A stretch of 7,152 bases of DNA from an uncultured Collinsella sp. (lineage in GTDB: Bacteria; Actinomycetota; Coriobacteriia; Coriobacteriales; Coriobacteriaceae): positions 1-7,152 of the forward strand of contig USNX01000060.1 of the NCBI GenBank assembly GCA_900556205.1, given 5' to 3'. The notes beneath the pieces were generated by a model that saw only the letters and a program-made list of their open reading frames with translations, did no database searches and was not told the origin of the DNA. Shown here piece after piece: positions 1 through 5,076 of the stretch. The translations under genes and the position numbers were made by a program. Within the stretch, counting starts at the first letter, position 1. Each line of letters begins with the position of its first letter.

Positions 1-122
1 TCGAGCGCCTGTCCGAGCGCATCGACGTCGTTACCACCACCGTGGGCGAGGCCGCAAAGCTGGCGCCCAAACGCATCGAGATCTCCGGTCACATCGAACA
101 CCGCGCCTCGACCTCGCGCTAG
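1..122 (+). CDS. C-terminal fragment of an unidentified protein
   Basis: This is the 3' end of a gene that begins before the window. The reading frame starts at base 3 and ends at the TAG at 120-122, giving 39 residues beginning ERLSERIDVV and ending HRASTSR. The frame was chosen because its codons end mostly in G or C, as in the other chromosomal genes here, and because the other two frames read on into the AT-rich promoter region. The fragment is hydrophilic, with no membrane segment or recognisable motif. I do not recognise the family and assign no function. The next gene starts 42 bases downstream, behind its own apparent promoter, so the two are probably not one operon. Confidence 0.6.
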   Translation, partial: ERLSERIDVVTTTVGEAAKLAPKRIEISGHIEHRASTSR

Positions 123-123
123 T

Positions 124-155
124 CTGTATGATAATATATAGATAATGTCATACAG
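124..155. promoter_or_regulatory. Inverted-repeat operator candidate over the toxin-antitoxin promoter
   Basis: A perfect 8-base inverted repeat, CTGTATGA (124-131) and TCATACAG (148-155), flanks a 16-base AT-rich spacer. GATAAT occurs twice (130-135 and 141-146), one helical turn apart, and either could serve as a -10 hexamer. TCGACC (108-113) is a weak candidate -35 at 16 bases from the first. The right arm overlaps the first two bases of the AGGAGG Shine-Dalgarno sequence (154-159). RelB/DinJ-type ribbon-helix-helix antitoxins commonly bind palindromes over their own promoters. The gene that follows begins with such a domain, so autorepression is the likely role. The binding itself is inferred. 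Confidence 0.55.
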
Positions 156-164
156 GAGGTATCC

Positions 165-659
165 ATGGCTGCGTCTGTACTGAGTGTGCGAGTGGACTCG
201 TCAATTAAAGACTCATTTGCCGAGCTGTGCGAAGAACTTGGCATGACTTCGTCTGTTGCGGTCAATATGTTTATGAGACAGATGCTGCGCGAGCGTTCGC
301 TGCCGTTTGTTCCTTCACTTGGTAAAAACTCTGCGAGCGAAAACGTCGCCGCAGACATTTTGGATATTGCTCAGATTGAGTCCGCCATCCGCGAGGCGGC
401 CAGCCCGATTCCCGCCATCAAAACCGTGATTCTTTTTGGTTCGTATGCCCGTGGCGAGGCGCGTGTCGATAGTGATATCGACTTGCGTCTCGAAGTCGAT
501 CGCGAGCAGGGCTTTGGTCTTTTCGCGCTGTCGGCATTTGGTGAGGCGGTGCGCAAAGAAACCGGGAGGCAGGTTGATCTCGTCTCTAGTGATCATCTTG
601 ATGACGATCTTGCCGCGGTAATCGAGCGCGAAGGAGTGATCCTTTATGATCGCGCGTAA
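165..659 (+). CDS. mntA: Fusion antitoxin: RelB/DinJ DNA-binding domain + MntA-type nucleotidyltransferase
   Basis: The product is a 164-residue protein with two domains. Residues about 5-50 match the RelB/DinJ antitoxin N-terminus: a short strand (VLSVRVD) and a helix, then GMTSSVAVNMFMRQ and RSLPF, the hallmark of that family. Residues about 68-164 are a minimal nucleotidyltransferase (MNT). They carry GS at 92-93, DxD at D104 and D106 (an exact GSx10DxD motif), and a likely third acidic residue, D138, in QVDLV. MntA antitoxins AMPylate the tyrosine of the HEPN motif in HepT and so neutralise it. Here the catalytic residues look intact. Canonical MntA has no DNA-binding domain, so the N-terminal domain probably adds dimerisation and autorepression. 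No RelE/YafQ-type toxin, the usual RelB/DinJ partner, lies nearby. The start is set by AGGAGG at 154-159, five bases before ATG. The gene overlaps the HepT gene by 14 bases. Codon use is less GC-rich than in the flanking genes, which suggests acquisition by transfer. Confidence 0.88.
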   Translation: MAASVLSVRVDSSIKDSFAELCEELGMTSSVAVNMFMRQMLRERSLPFVPSLGKNSASENVAADILDIAQIESAIREAASPIPAIKTVILFGSYARGEARVDSDIDLRLEVDREQGFGLFALSAFGEAVRKETGRQVDLVSSDHLDDDLAAVIEREGVILYDRA

Positions 660-1017
660 GTCAGACGGTCTCCGCGCCCAAGAGGTTTTGGAGGCCATCT
701 CCGAAACGAACGAGCGCATCAAGGCTTTTGATATCACCGAGGACCAGTTTCTGCATGCGAATGACGTGCGGACGAGGGCGTTGGCGGACTCCCTTTTGAT
801 GTGTGCGCTTAGGGTGACGGAAGAAGCGGGCAAGTTGTCGGAACGCTCGCAGCGGCTTCATCCCGAAATTGAGTGGCGCGGAATTATCGGCATGAGAAAT
901 TATCTTGCGCATGATTACGGCAATGTCGACCGCTCGGTTGTCTGGGATGCAGTGACGATGGAGTTCCCCGCGCTGGAACGAGCCTGTAGGCAAATTGTCT
1001 CCGAATCCGAACGATAG
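646..1017 (+). CDS. hepT: HepT-like HEPN-domain ribonuclease toxin (DUF86 family)
   Basis: The product is a 123-residue helical protein of the HepT/DUF86 family. The HEPN catalytic motif Rx4HxY is present as R84, H89 and Y91 within RNYLAHDYG. Its usual lead-in is also there (EWRGIIGMRNYLAH), as is an upstream helix with EEAGKLSER. In characterised MntA-HepT pairs, HepT is an RNase toxin active as a dimer, and MntA adds AMP to the motif tyrosine; Y91 would be the target here. The length is usual for the family and nothing looks broken. The start ATG lies inside the end of the preceding gene (14-base overlap), with AAGGAG at 631-636, so the two are probably translationally coupled. Arg codons AGG occur several times, unlike the neighbouring housekeeping genes. 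No convincing terminator follows. A T6 run at 1048-1053 has only a poor stem. Confidence 0.88.
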   Translation: MIARKSDGLRAQEVLEAISETNERIKAFDITEDQFLHANDVRTRALADSLLMCALRVTEEAGKLSERSQRLHPEIEWRGIIGMRNYLAHDYGNVDRSVVWDAVTMEFPALERACRQIVSESER

Positions 1018-1069
1018 CTACTTGTCATATCTGCCTGTTCGCGCACGTTTTTTGAGCGCTTGATACGCT

Positions 1070-1085
1070 TTAACCCTGCGGAAAC
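1070..1085 (+). promoter_or_regulatory. Candidate GlnR box upstream of the glnA-like gene
   Basis: The sequence TTAAC (1070-1074), six bases, then GAAAC (1081-1085) fits the actinobacterial GlnR half-box pair gTnAC-n6-GaAAC except for the first G. It lies 65 bases before the glnA-like start codon, in an operon that also encodes a GlnR-like regulator. A possible extended -10, TGC followed by GATAGT (1096-1101), would place the -35 region inside the box. That arrangement would suit an activator that replaces a poor -35. A second box in tandem, usual at strong Streptomyces targets, was not seen. The assignment is a motif match by eye. Confidence 0.35.
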
Positions 1086-1090
1086 ATTTT

Positions 1091-1111
1091 TCTGCGATAG
1101 TATCTGCGATA
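1091..1111 (+). repeat. Short direct repeat TCTGCGATA in the glnA-like leader
   Basis: The nonamer TCTGCGATA occurs at 1091-1099 and again at 1103-1111, a 12-base period. Each copy contains TGCGATA, which resembles an extended -10. It may be a duplicated promoter element or a protein-binding site. It could also be chance. Confidence 0.3.
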
Positions 1112-1150
1112 TAGACCAGTCGAAACCCGCCCGAAAGAAAGGGGAGCGAC

Positions 1151-2488
1151 ATGAACCAGCAGAACATCGATTACGTACTGCGTTCCGTAGAGCAGCGTGA
1201 CATCCGCTTTGTGCGTCTGTGGTTTGTCGACATTCTCGGCCGCCTCAAGAACTTTGCCATTAGCCCCGAGGACCTCGAGGTCGCTTTTGAGGAGGGTATT
1301 GGCTTTGACGGCTCCGCCATCGAGGGCTTTGCCACGCCCGAGGAAGCCGACATGCTGGCATTTCCCGATGCTTCGACCTTCCAGATTTTGCCGTGGCGCC
1401 CGAGCCACAACGGCGTCGCCCGCGTGTTCTGCGACGTGTGCACTCCCGATTGCAAGCCGTTTGCCGGCGACCCGCGCGATGCCCTGCGCCGCATGTTTCG
1501 CAAGGCCGAGAAAGCTGGCTATCTGCTCAACGTGGGTGCCGAGCTGGAGTATTACTACTTCCCCGACGAGCACACCCCCGAGCCGCTCGACAACGTGGGC
1601 TATTTCGATCTTTCGGTGAGTGATGCCGCCCGCGACCTGCGCCGCAACACGGTCCTCACGCTGGAGAAGATGTCCGTGCCCGTGGAGTACACCTTCCACG
1701 CCGCCGGCCGCTCGCAGCACGGCATGAGCCTGCGCCACGCCGAGGCCCTGAGCATGTCAGACGCCATCACCACGGCCAAACTCATCATTAAGCAGCAGGC
1801 TTACGAGAGCGGTTGCCACGCCTCCTTTATGCCCAAGCCGTTGGCGGGCGAGGACGGCAGCGCCATGTTTTTGCATCAGTCGCTGTTCGACCACGACGGC
1901 AACAACGTCTTTTGGGGCGAGGACGACGAGAAGTACCATCTCTCCGATATCGCCAAGCACTATATGGCTGGCATCTTGGCGCACGCACGCGAGATCAGCG
2001 CCATCACCAACCCCACGGTCAACTCGTACAAGCGCATCACCACGGGTGGCGACTCCGTGCCGCAGTACGCCACGTGGGGCCTGCGCAACCGCGCGAGCAT
2101 GATCCGCATCCCGGTCTACAAGCCCGGCAAGCAGCTGTCCACGCGCATCGAGCTTCGCAGCCCCGACCCCATGGCCAACCCGTACCTGGTCAACACCGTC
2201 ACGCTGGCGGCTGGTCTCGATGGCATCGAGCGCAAGCTGGAGCTTCCGCCCGAGGCCACGGCCGAGACGCTCAAGCTCACCGACCGTCAGATGCTCGAGG
2301 CCGGCTACGCGCCGCTGCCGCGCTCGCTCAAAGAGGCGCTCGACGTATTTGAGGACTCGCAGTTTATGAAGGATGCCCTCGGCGAGCACATCCACAGCTT
2401 CTTCCTCAAAAAGAAGCGCGACGAGTGGCATAAGTTTGAGTCTACGATCACCGAGTGGGAGATCAAGCACTACCTGGCGAACTCCTAA
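1151..2488 (+). CDS. glnA: GSI-family glutamine synthetase homologue with a degenerate metal site
   Basis: The product has 445 residues, the length of GSI-alpha enzymes without the adenylylation insert. The overall fold signature is clear: GFDGSAIEGF at 51-60, ELEYYYF at 131-137, FMPKP at 226-230, NPTVNSYKR at 287-295, LRNRA at 311-315, RIELRSPDP at 332-340 and NPYL at 343-346. The C-terminus resembles actinobacterial GlnA2. By family knowledge these enzymes make glutamine from glutamate, ammonia and ATP. Aligned by eye to Salmonella and Bacillus GS, the metal ligands E129, E131 and E357 are kept (E131, E133, E334 here). E212, E220 and H269 are replaced by A184, G191 and F240. The flap Glu (E327) is D301. 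The protein may therefore be catalytically weak, inactive or altered in substrate. AAAGGGGA at 1138-1145 supports the start. A GlnR-like regulator follows after 50 bases with no terminator between, so the two are probably co-transcribed. Confidence 0.85.
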   Translation: MNQQNIDYVLRSVEQRDIRFVRLWFVDILGRLKNFAISPEDLEVAFEEGIGFDGSAIEGFATPEEADMLAFPDASTFQILPWRPSHNGVARVFCDVCTPDCKPFAGDPRDALRRMFRKAEKAGYLLNVGAELEYYYFPDEHTPEPLDNVGYFDLSVSDAARDLRRNTVLTLEKMSVPVEYTFHAAGRSQHGMSLRHAEALSMSDAITTAKLIIKQQAYESGCHASFMPKPLAGEDGSAMFLHQSLFDHDGNNVFWGEDDEKYHLSDIAKHYMAGILAHAREISAITNPTVNSYKRITTGGDSVPQYATWGLRNRASMIRIPVYKPGKQLSTRIELRSPDPMANPYLVNTVTLAAGLDGIERKLELPPEATAETLKLTDRQMLEAGYAPLPRSLKEALDVFEDSQFMKDALGEHIHSFFLKKKRDEWHKFESTITEWEIKHYLANS

Positions 2489-2528
2489 TCGCGCTGGCTT
2501 GTTCCAGTACGATTGAGCTCATTTCTTT

Positions 2529-2533
2529 GGAGG
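2529..2533 (+). promoter_or_regulatory. Shine-Dalgarno site deciding the regulator start
   Basis: GGAGG lies five bases before the ATG at 2539. This favours that start over an in-frame ATG at 2455, which would overlap the end of the upstream gene and add 28 residues with no family resemblance. Confidence 0.7.
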
Positions 2534-2538
2534 CCGAT

Positions 2539-3201
2539 ATGTCCGAAAAGAGTGCCCTGTTCATGGCGCGCACGACGCGCTTCCACGAGTTTGCCCGCAG
2601 CTTGACGACCACCCTGGGTGTCGAGGTGAGCCTGGCAACCCCCGATTCGCCGACTGCGGCGCACGACTTTGACCTGCTGATTCTCGATTCCGATGGCATC
2701 CGCAGCGACCGCATCGATCAGATTGCCAAGTGGCTTGACGATCGTGGCGGCGTCCCCATGTTGGTGATTGTCGACGACGAGGCGCTCGGCACCCTGCGTC
2801 TGCCGAACCACGCGCATGCCGACTTTGTATGCCCCACGGCGACGCCCAACGAGCTCAAGGCTCGTGCGCAGCGCCTGATGGGCGAGGAGGAGACCGTCAC
2901 CGCCGACGATGTGCTCAACATCGATAACCTCGAGATCAACCTGGCCACCTACCAGGTGACGCTCGATAACGAGCCCATCGACCTGACGCTGATGGAGTAC
3001 TCGCTGCTGAGCTTTTTGGCGACGCATCCCAACCGCGCCTACAGCCGCGAGGTGTTGCTGCACCGCGTGTGGGGCTTTGAGTACTGCGGCGGCACGCGCA
3101 CCGTCGACGTGCACATTCGACGCATCCGCTCCAAGGTGGGCCCGCAGATCGCGGCACACATCACCACCGTCCGCGGCGTGGGCTATCTGTTTAAGGACTA
3201 G
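2539..3201 (+). CDS. GlnR-like OmpR-family transcriptional regulator with atypical receiver domain
   Basis: The product has 220 residues. Residues about 1-118 form a degenerate receiver domain. There is an Asp at the phospho-acceptor place (D50, in DLLILD), but the N-terminal acidic pair and the conserved Lys near the fifth strand are not seen. Residues about 125-220 are a winged-helix OmpR/PhoB DNA-binding domain: LTLMEYSLLSFLATHPNRA, then GGTRTVDVHIRRIRSKVG, then TTVRGVGYLF. The style is close to actinobacterial GlnR, an orphan regulator of nitrogen genes that works without classical phosphorylation. Its position directly behind a glutamine synthetase homologue supports a nitrogen role. No sensor kinase gene is next to it. 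It could instead be an unrelated orphan OmpR-type regulator. The domain call is firm. The GlnR assignment rests on resemblance and context. Confidence 0.82.
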   Translation: MSEKSALFMARTTRFHEFARSLTTTLGVEVSLATPDSPTAAHDFDLLILDSDGIRSDRIDQIAKWLDDRGGVPMLVIVDDEALGTLRLPNHAHADFVCPTATPNELKARAQRLMGEEETVTADDVLNIDNLEINLATYQVTLDNEPIDLTLMEYSLLSFLATHPNRAYSREVLLHRVWGFEYCGGTRTVDVHIRRIRSKVGPQIAAHITTVRGVGYLFKD

Positions 3202-3205
3202 ATTT

Positions 3206-3242
3206 CCACCACAAAGGGGACAGGCACCTTCGTGGTGGTTTT
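3206..3242 (+). terminator. Hairpin with T tract ending the glnA-regulator operon
   Basis: The arms CCACCAC (3206-3212) and GTGGTGG (3232-3238) pair. Inside them AAGG (3214-3217) can pair with CCTT (3227-3230). TTTT follows at 3239-3242. It starts four bases after the regulator stop codon, so it probably acts as a rho-independent terminator. The loop carries GGGGACAGGCACC, which looks like a dispersed repeat, so the hairpin may be a repeat recruited as a terminator. Confidence 0.6.
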
Positions 3243-3262
3243 GACGCAGGTGCGGGTTCCCC
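3216..3262. repeat. REPIN-like pair of imperfect inverted GGGGA repeats
   Basis: GGGGACAGGCACC (3216-3228) faces GGTGCGGGTTCCCC (3249-3262), whose reverse complement begins GGGGA and ends GCACC. The two copies are 20 bases apart. The same core, GGGGACAG, recurs at 4956-4963. I take this as a short dispersed intergenic repeat of REP/REPIN type. Copy number elsewhere in the genome cannot be seen from here. Confidence 0.4.
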
Positions 3263-3356
3263 TCGAATCTGCAACAGAACTTAAGCCTTCCTAAAAGATT
3301 GCGTTCTCATACACGTTCGCCCGCATATTGGGGTACAACTCAACGTGAACAATGAT

Positions 3357-3383
3357 GGCCCGCCACGTGTTTGGCGGGCCTTT
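3357..3383 (+). terminator. Strong hairpin just upstream of htrA (terminator or leader attenuator)
   Basis: GGCCCGCCA (3357-3365) pairs perfectly with TGGCGGGCC (3372-3380) around a 6-base loop. Only TTT follows directly, then GGTTATTT. It sits 29 bases before the htrA start. It may be a second terminator for upstream transcription. If the htrA promoter lies before it, for example near TACAAC at 3334-3339, it would sit in the htrA mRNA leader. Confidence 0.55.
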
Positions 3384-3394
3384 GGTTATTTGAC

Positions 3395-3401
3395 GAAAGG
3401 A
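3395..3401 (+). promoter_or_regulatory. Shine-Dalgarno site deciding the htrA start
   Basis: GAAAGGA lies eight bases before the ATG at 3410. This rules against a TTG in the same frame at 3371, which falls inside the hairpin and has no ribosome-binding site. Confidence 0.7.
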
Positions 3402-3409
3402 TCGCAGCT

Positions 3410-4876
3410 ATGAGCGAGAACGATTCTCAGCGTCCTCAGGACGCGGGCAACGCCGGCGAGACCCAGCAGCAGCCGCGCGTGCAGGTGGAGTCGACGCCTG
3501 CCGGCAGCAACATTCCCTACGTGCAGGCTTACGACACGCAGACCGGCAAGCCGCTGGGCGGCGCGCAGGTCGTGAACAAGCACACGGTGGTCAAGACCAA
3601 AACCAAAAAGCTGCCGATCTTTATTACGGCACTCGCCGGCTGTGCCTGCGGAGCCCTGCTGGTCATTGCGCTCATTATGAGCGGCACGCTCGATATCGGT
3701 GGCGGCAAGAATGCCGTGACGGCGGGCGCTTCGGGTTCATCGACGCAAAAGATCACCATTGACTCCGAGGATACTACGCTGGCCGAGGCCGTTTCCGCCA
3801 AGGCCCTGCCCTCCGTCGTTTCCATCACTGCCACTTCGAGCGGCAGCCAGAATGGCTCGCTTTCGCAGTCTGCCGACGATTCGAATAACTCGGGTAGCGT
3901 CGGCTCGGGCGTGGTGCTCGATACCGAGGGCCACATCCTCACCAACAACCACGTGGTCGACGGCTACGACCAGTACGTGGTGACCATGGACGACGGCACC
4001 ACCTACGAGGCCGAGTTCGTGGGCAATGATGCTTCGAGCGACCTCGCCGTCATTAAGCTCAAGGACGCCGACTCCTCCAAGCTCACCCCGATCGAGATTG
4101 GTGACTCCTCCAAGCTCAACGTGGGCGAGTGGGTCATGGCGATCGGCTCGCCGTTCGGCAACGAGCAATCTGTCTCCACCGGCATCGTCTCGGCGCTCTA
4201 CCGCTCCACGGCCATGAGCTCTACCAGCGGCAACACCATCTATGCCAACATGATTCAGACCGATGCCGCTATCAACCCGGGCAACTCCGGCGGTGCGCTC
4301 GTCAACGACAACGGCGAGCTCGTGGGCATCAACTCGCTCATCGAGAGCTACTCGGGCTCCAGCTCGGGCGTTGGCTTTGCCATTCCGGTCAACTACGCCA
4401 AGAATATTGCCGATCAGATTATCGACGGCAAGACGCCGGTCCATCCGTACCTGGGCGCCACGCTCTCGAGTGTCAACGCGCTCAACGCCCGCACCAACAA
4501 GCTGAGCACCGATAGCGGCGCGTATGTGGCGAGCGTTGTCGAGGACGGCCCCGCTGCCAAGGCCGGCATCCAGGAGGGCGACGTCATCACCAAGCTGGGT
4601 GACGACGAGATCACGAGTGCTGACGGCCTGATCATTGCGCTGCGTAGCCACGAGGTGGGCGAGAAGGTCGAGATCACACTCGTGCGCGGCAAGGAAGAGA
4701 AGAAGGTCACCGTCGAGCTGGGTTCCGACGAGGAGCTGCAGAACCAGCAGCAGGACGACAGCTCGACCGACACCGGCAATGGTAGCATCACCGACGAGCA
4801 GCTGCGTCAGTACCTGGAGGAGCTGCTGGGCCAGAAGGGCCAAGGTCAGGGTCAGGGCTACGGCCAGGGCTACTAA
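3410..4876 (+). CDS. htrA: HtrA/DegP-family membrane-anchored serine protease with PDZ domain
   Basis: The product has 488 residues. Residues 1-67 are polar, Gln-rich and probably cytoplasmic, ending in KTKTKK. Residues about 68-91 form one membrane segment (LPIFITALAGCACG onward), followed by a Ser/Gly-rich linker. Residues about 120-340 are a trypsin-like protease domain with the triad H181 (TNNHVVDG), D211 (SSDLAVIKL) and S293 (NPGNSGGAL). Residues about 346-438 are a single PDZ domain (YLGATL, then GPAAKAGIQEGDVITKLGD). Residues about 439-488 are an acidic and Gln-rich tail ending in Gly-Gln-Tyr repeats (GQGQGYGQGY). The family degrades or refolds damaged proteins outside the membrane under stress. 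Domain order and length fit single-PDZ HtrA proteins of Gram-positive bacteria. No sensor kinase or other partner is adjacent, and a terminator follows, so the gene is probably monocistronic. Confidence 0.93.
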   Translation: MSENDSQRPQDAGNAGETQQQPRVQVESTPAGSNIPYVQAYDTQTGKPLGGAQVVNKHTVVKTKTKKLPIFITALAGCACGALLVIALIMSGTLDIGGGKNAVTAGASGSSTQKITIDSEDTTLAEAVSAKALPSVVSITATSSGSQNGSLSQSADDSNNSGSVGSGVVLDTEGHILTNNHVVDGYDQYVVTMDDGTTYEAEFVGNDASSDLAVIKLKDADSSKLTPIEIGDSSKLNVGEWVMAIGSPFGNEQSVSTGIVSALYRSTAMSSTSGNTIYANMIQTDAAINPGNSGGALVNDNGELVGINSLIESYSGSSSGVGFAIPVNYAKNIADQIIDGKTPVHPYLGATLSSVNALNARTNKLSTDSGAYVASVVEDGPAAKAGIQEGDVITKLGDDEITSADGLIIALRSHEVGEKVEITLVRGKEEKKVTVELGSDEELQNQQQDDSSTDTGNGSITDEQLRQYLEELLGQKGQGQGQGYGQGY

Positions 4877-4905
4877 CGAGCCGTTTCGCACATACCGATG
4901 CCAGA

Positions 4906-4941
4906 GGGGCTGCCCCGCCAACGCGGAACAGCCCTTCTTTT
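4906..4941 (+). terminator. Rho-independent terminator of htrA
   Basis: GGGCTG (4907-4912) pairs with CAGCCC (4929-4934). An inner stem CCGC (4915-4918) / GCGG (4923-4926) has a CAAC loop, with a 2x2 internal mismatch between the two stems. TTCTTTT follows at 4935-4941. It lies 29 bases after the htrA stop. Confidence 0.85.
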
Positions 4942-4950
4942 CGCACTGAT

Positions 4951-5022
4951 CCCCCGGGGACAGAGGAAAACGGACCGCGTAAGCTGACGAAGAGCCTTAT
5001 CTGAACTAACTGTCCACCCCGG
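4951..5022. repeat. Second REPIN-like unit between htrA and ligA
   Basis: The left end reads CCCCCGGGGACAG (4951-4963) and continues AGGAAAACGGACC. The right end, read on the opposite strand, is CCGGGGTGGACAG (5022 back to 5010). Both ends thus share CCGGGG and ACAG in inverted orientation, bounding about 72 bases with no coding potential. The GGGGACAG core matches the unit at 3216-3223. It resembles a small non-autonomous repeat. Mobility cannot be judged from one window. Confidence 0.35.
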
Positions 5023-5076
5023 TCTGGCGGCTGCCGATTCGGTGCGGTTTGAAAGGGCTATTCGGCCTTATTGTGA

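Noticed and set aside
124..155. LexA (SOS) box, because CTGT and ACAG ends are present as in some dinJ promoters
   Set aside because: The ends are 24 bases apart. The enterobacterial LexA box needs 8 between CTGT and ACAG, and actinobacterial LexA boxes have a different sequence.
1041..1060. Terminator after hepT around the T6 run
   Set aside because: The only flanking stem is GCGC with GCGC around a loop containing the T run itself, which is not the layout of a rho-independent terminator.
1757..2470. Open frame on the minus strand inside the glnA-like gene
   Set aside because: It is an antisense shadow of the GS-family coding frame with no motif or ribosome-binding support.
2455..2538. Upstream start adding 28 residues to the GlnR-like regulator
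   Set aside because: It overlaps the end of the GS homologue, has no Shine-Dalgarno sequence, and the extra residues do not resemble a receiver domain. GGAGG supports the ATG at 2539.
3371..3409. TTG start adding 13 residues to HtrA
   Set aside because: It lies within the 3357-3380 hairpin and lacks a ribosome-binding site. The ATG at 3410 has GAAAGGA at good spacing.
3737..4921. Long open frame (394 codons) on the minus strand
   Set aside because: It is antisense to htrA, which has an intact catalytic triad and PDZ domain. The frame also runs through the htrA terminator and shows no recognisable domain.
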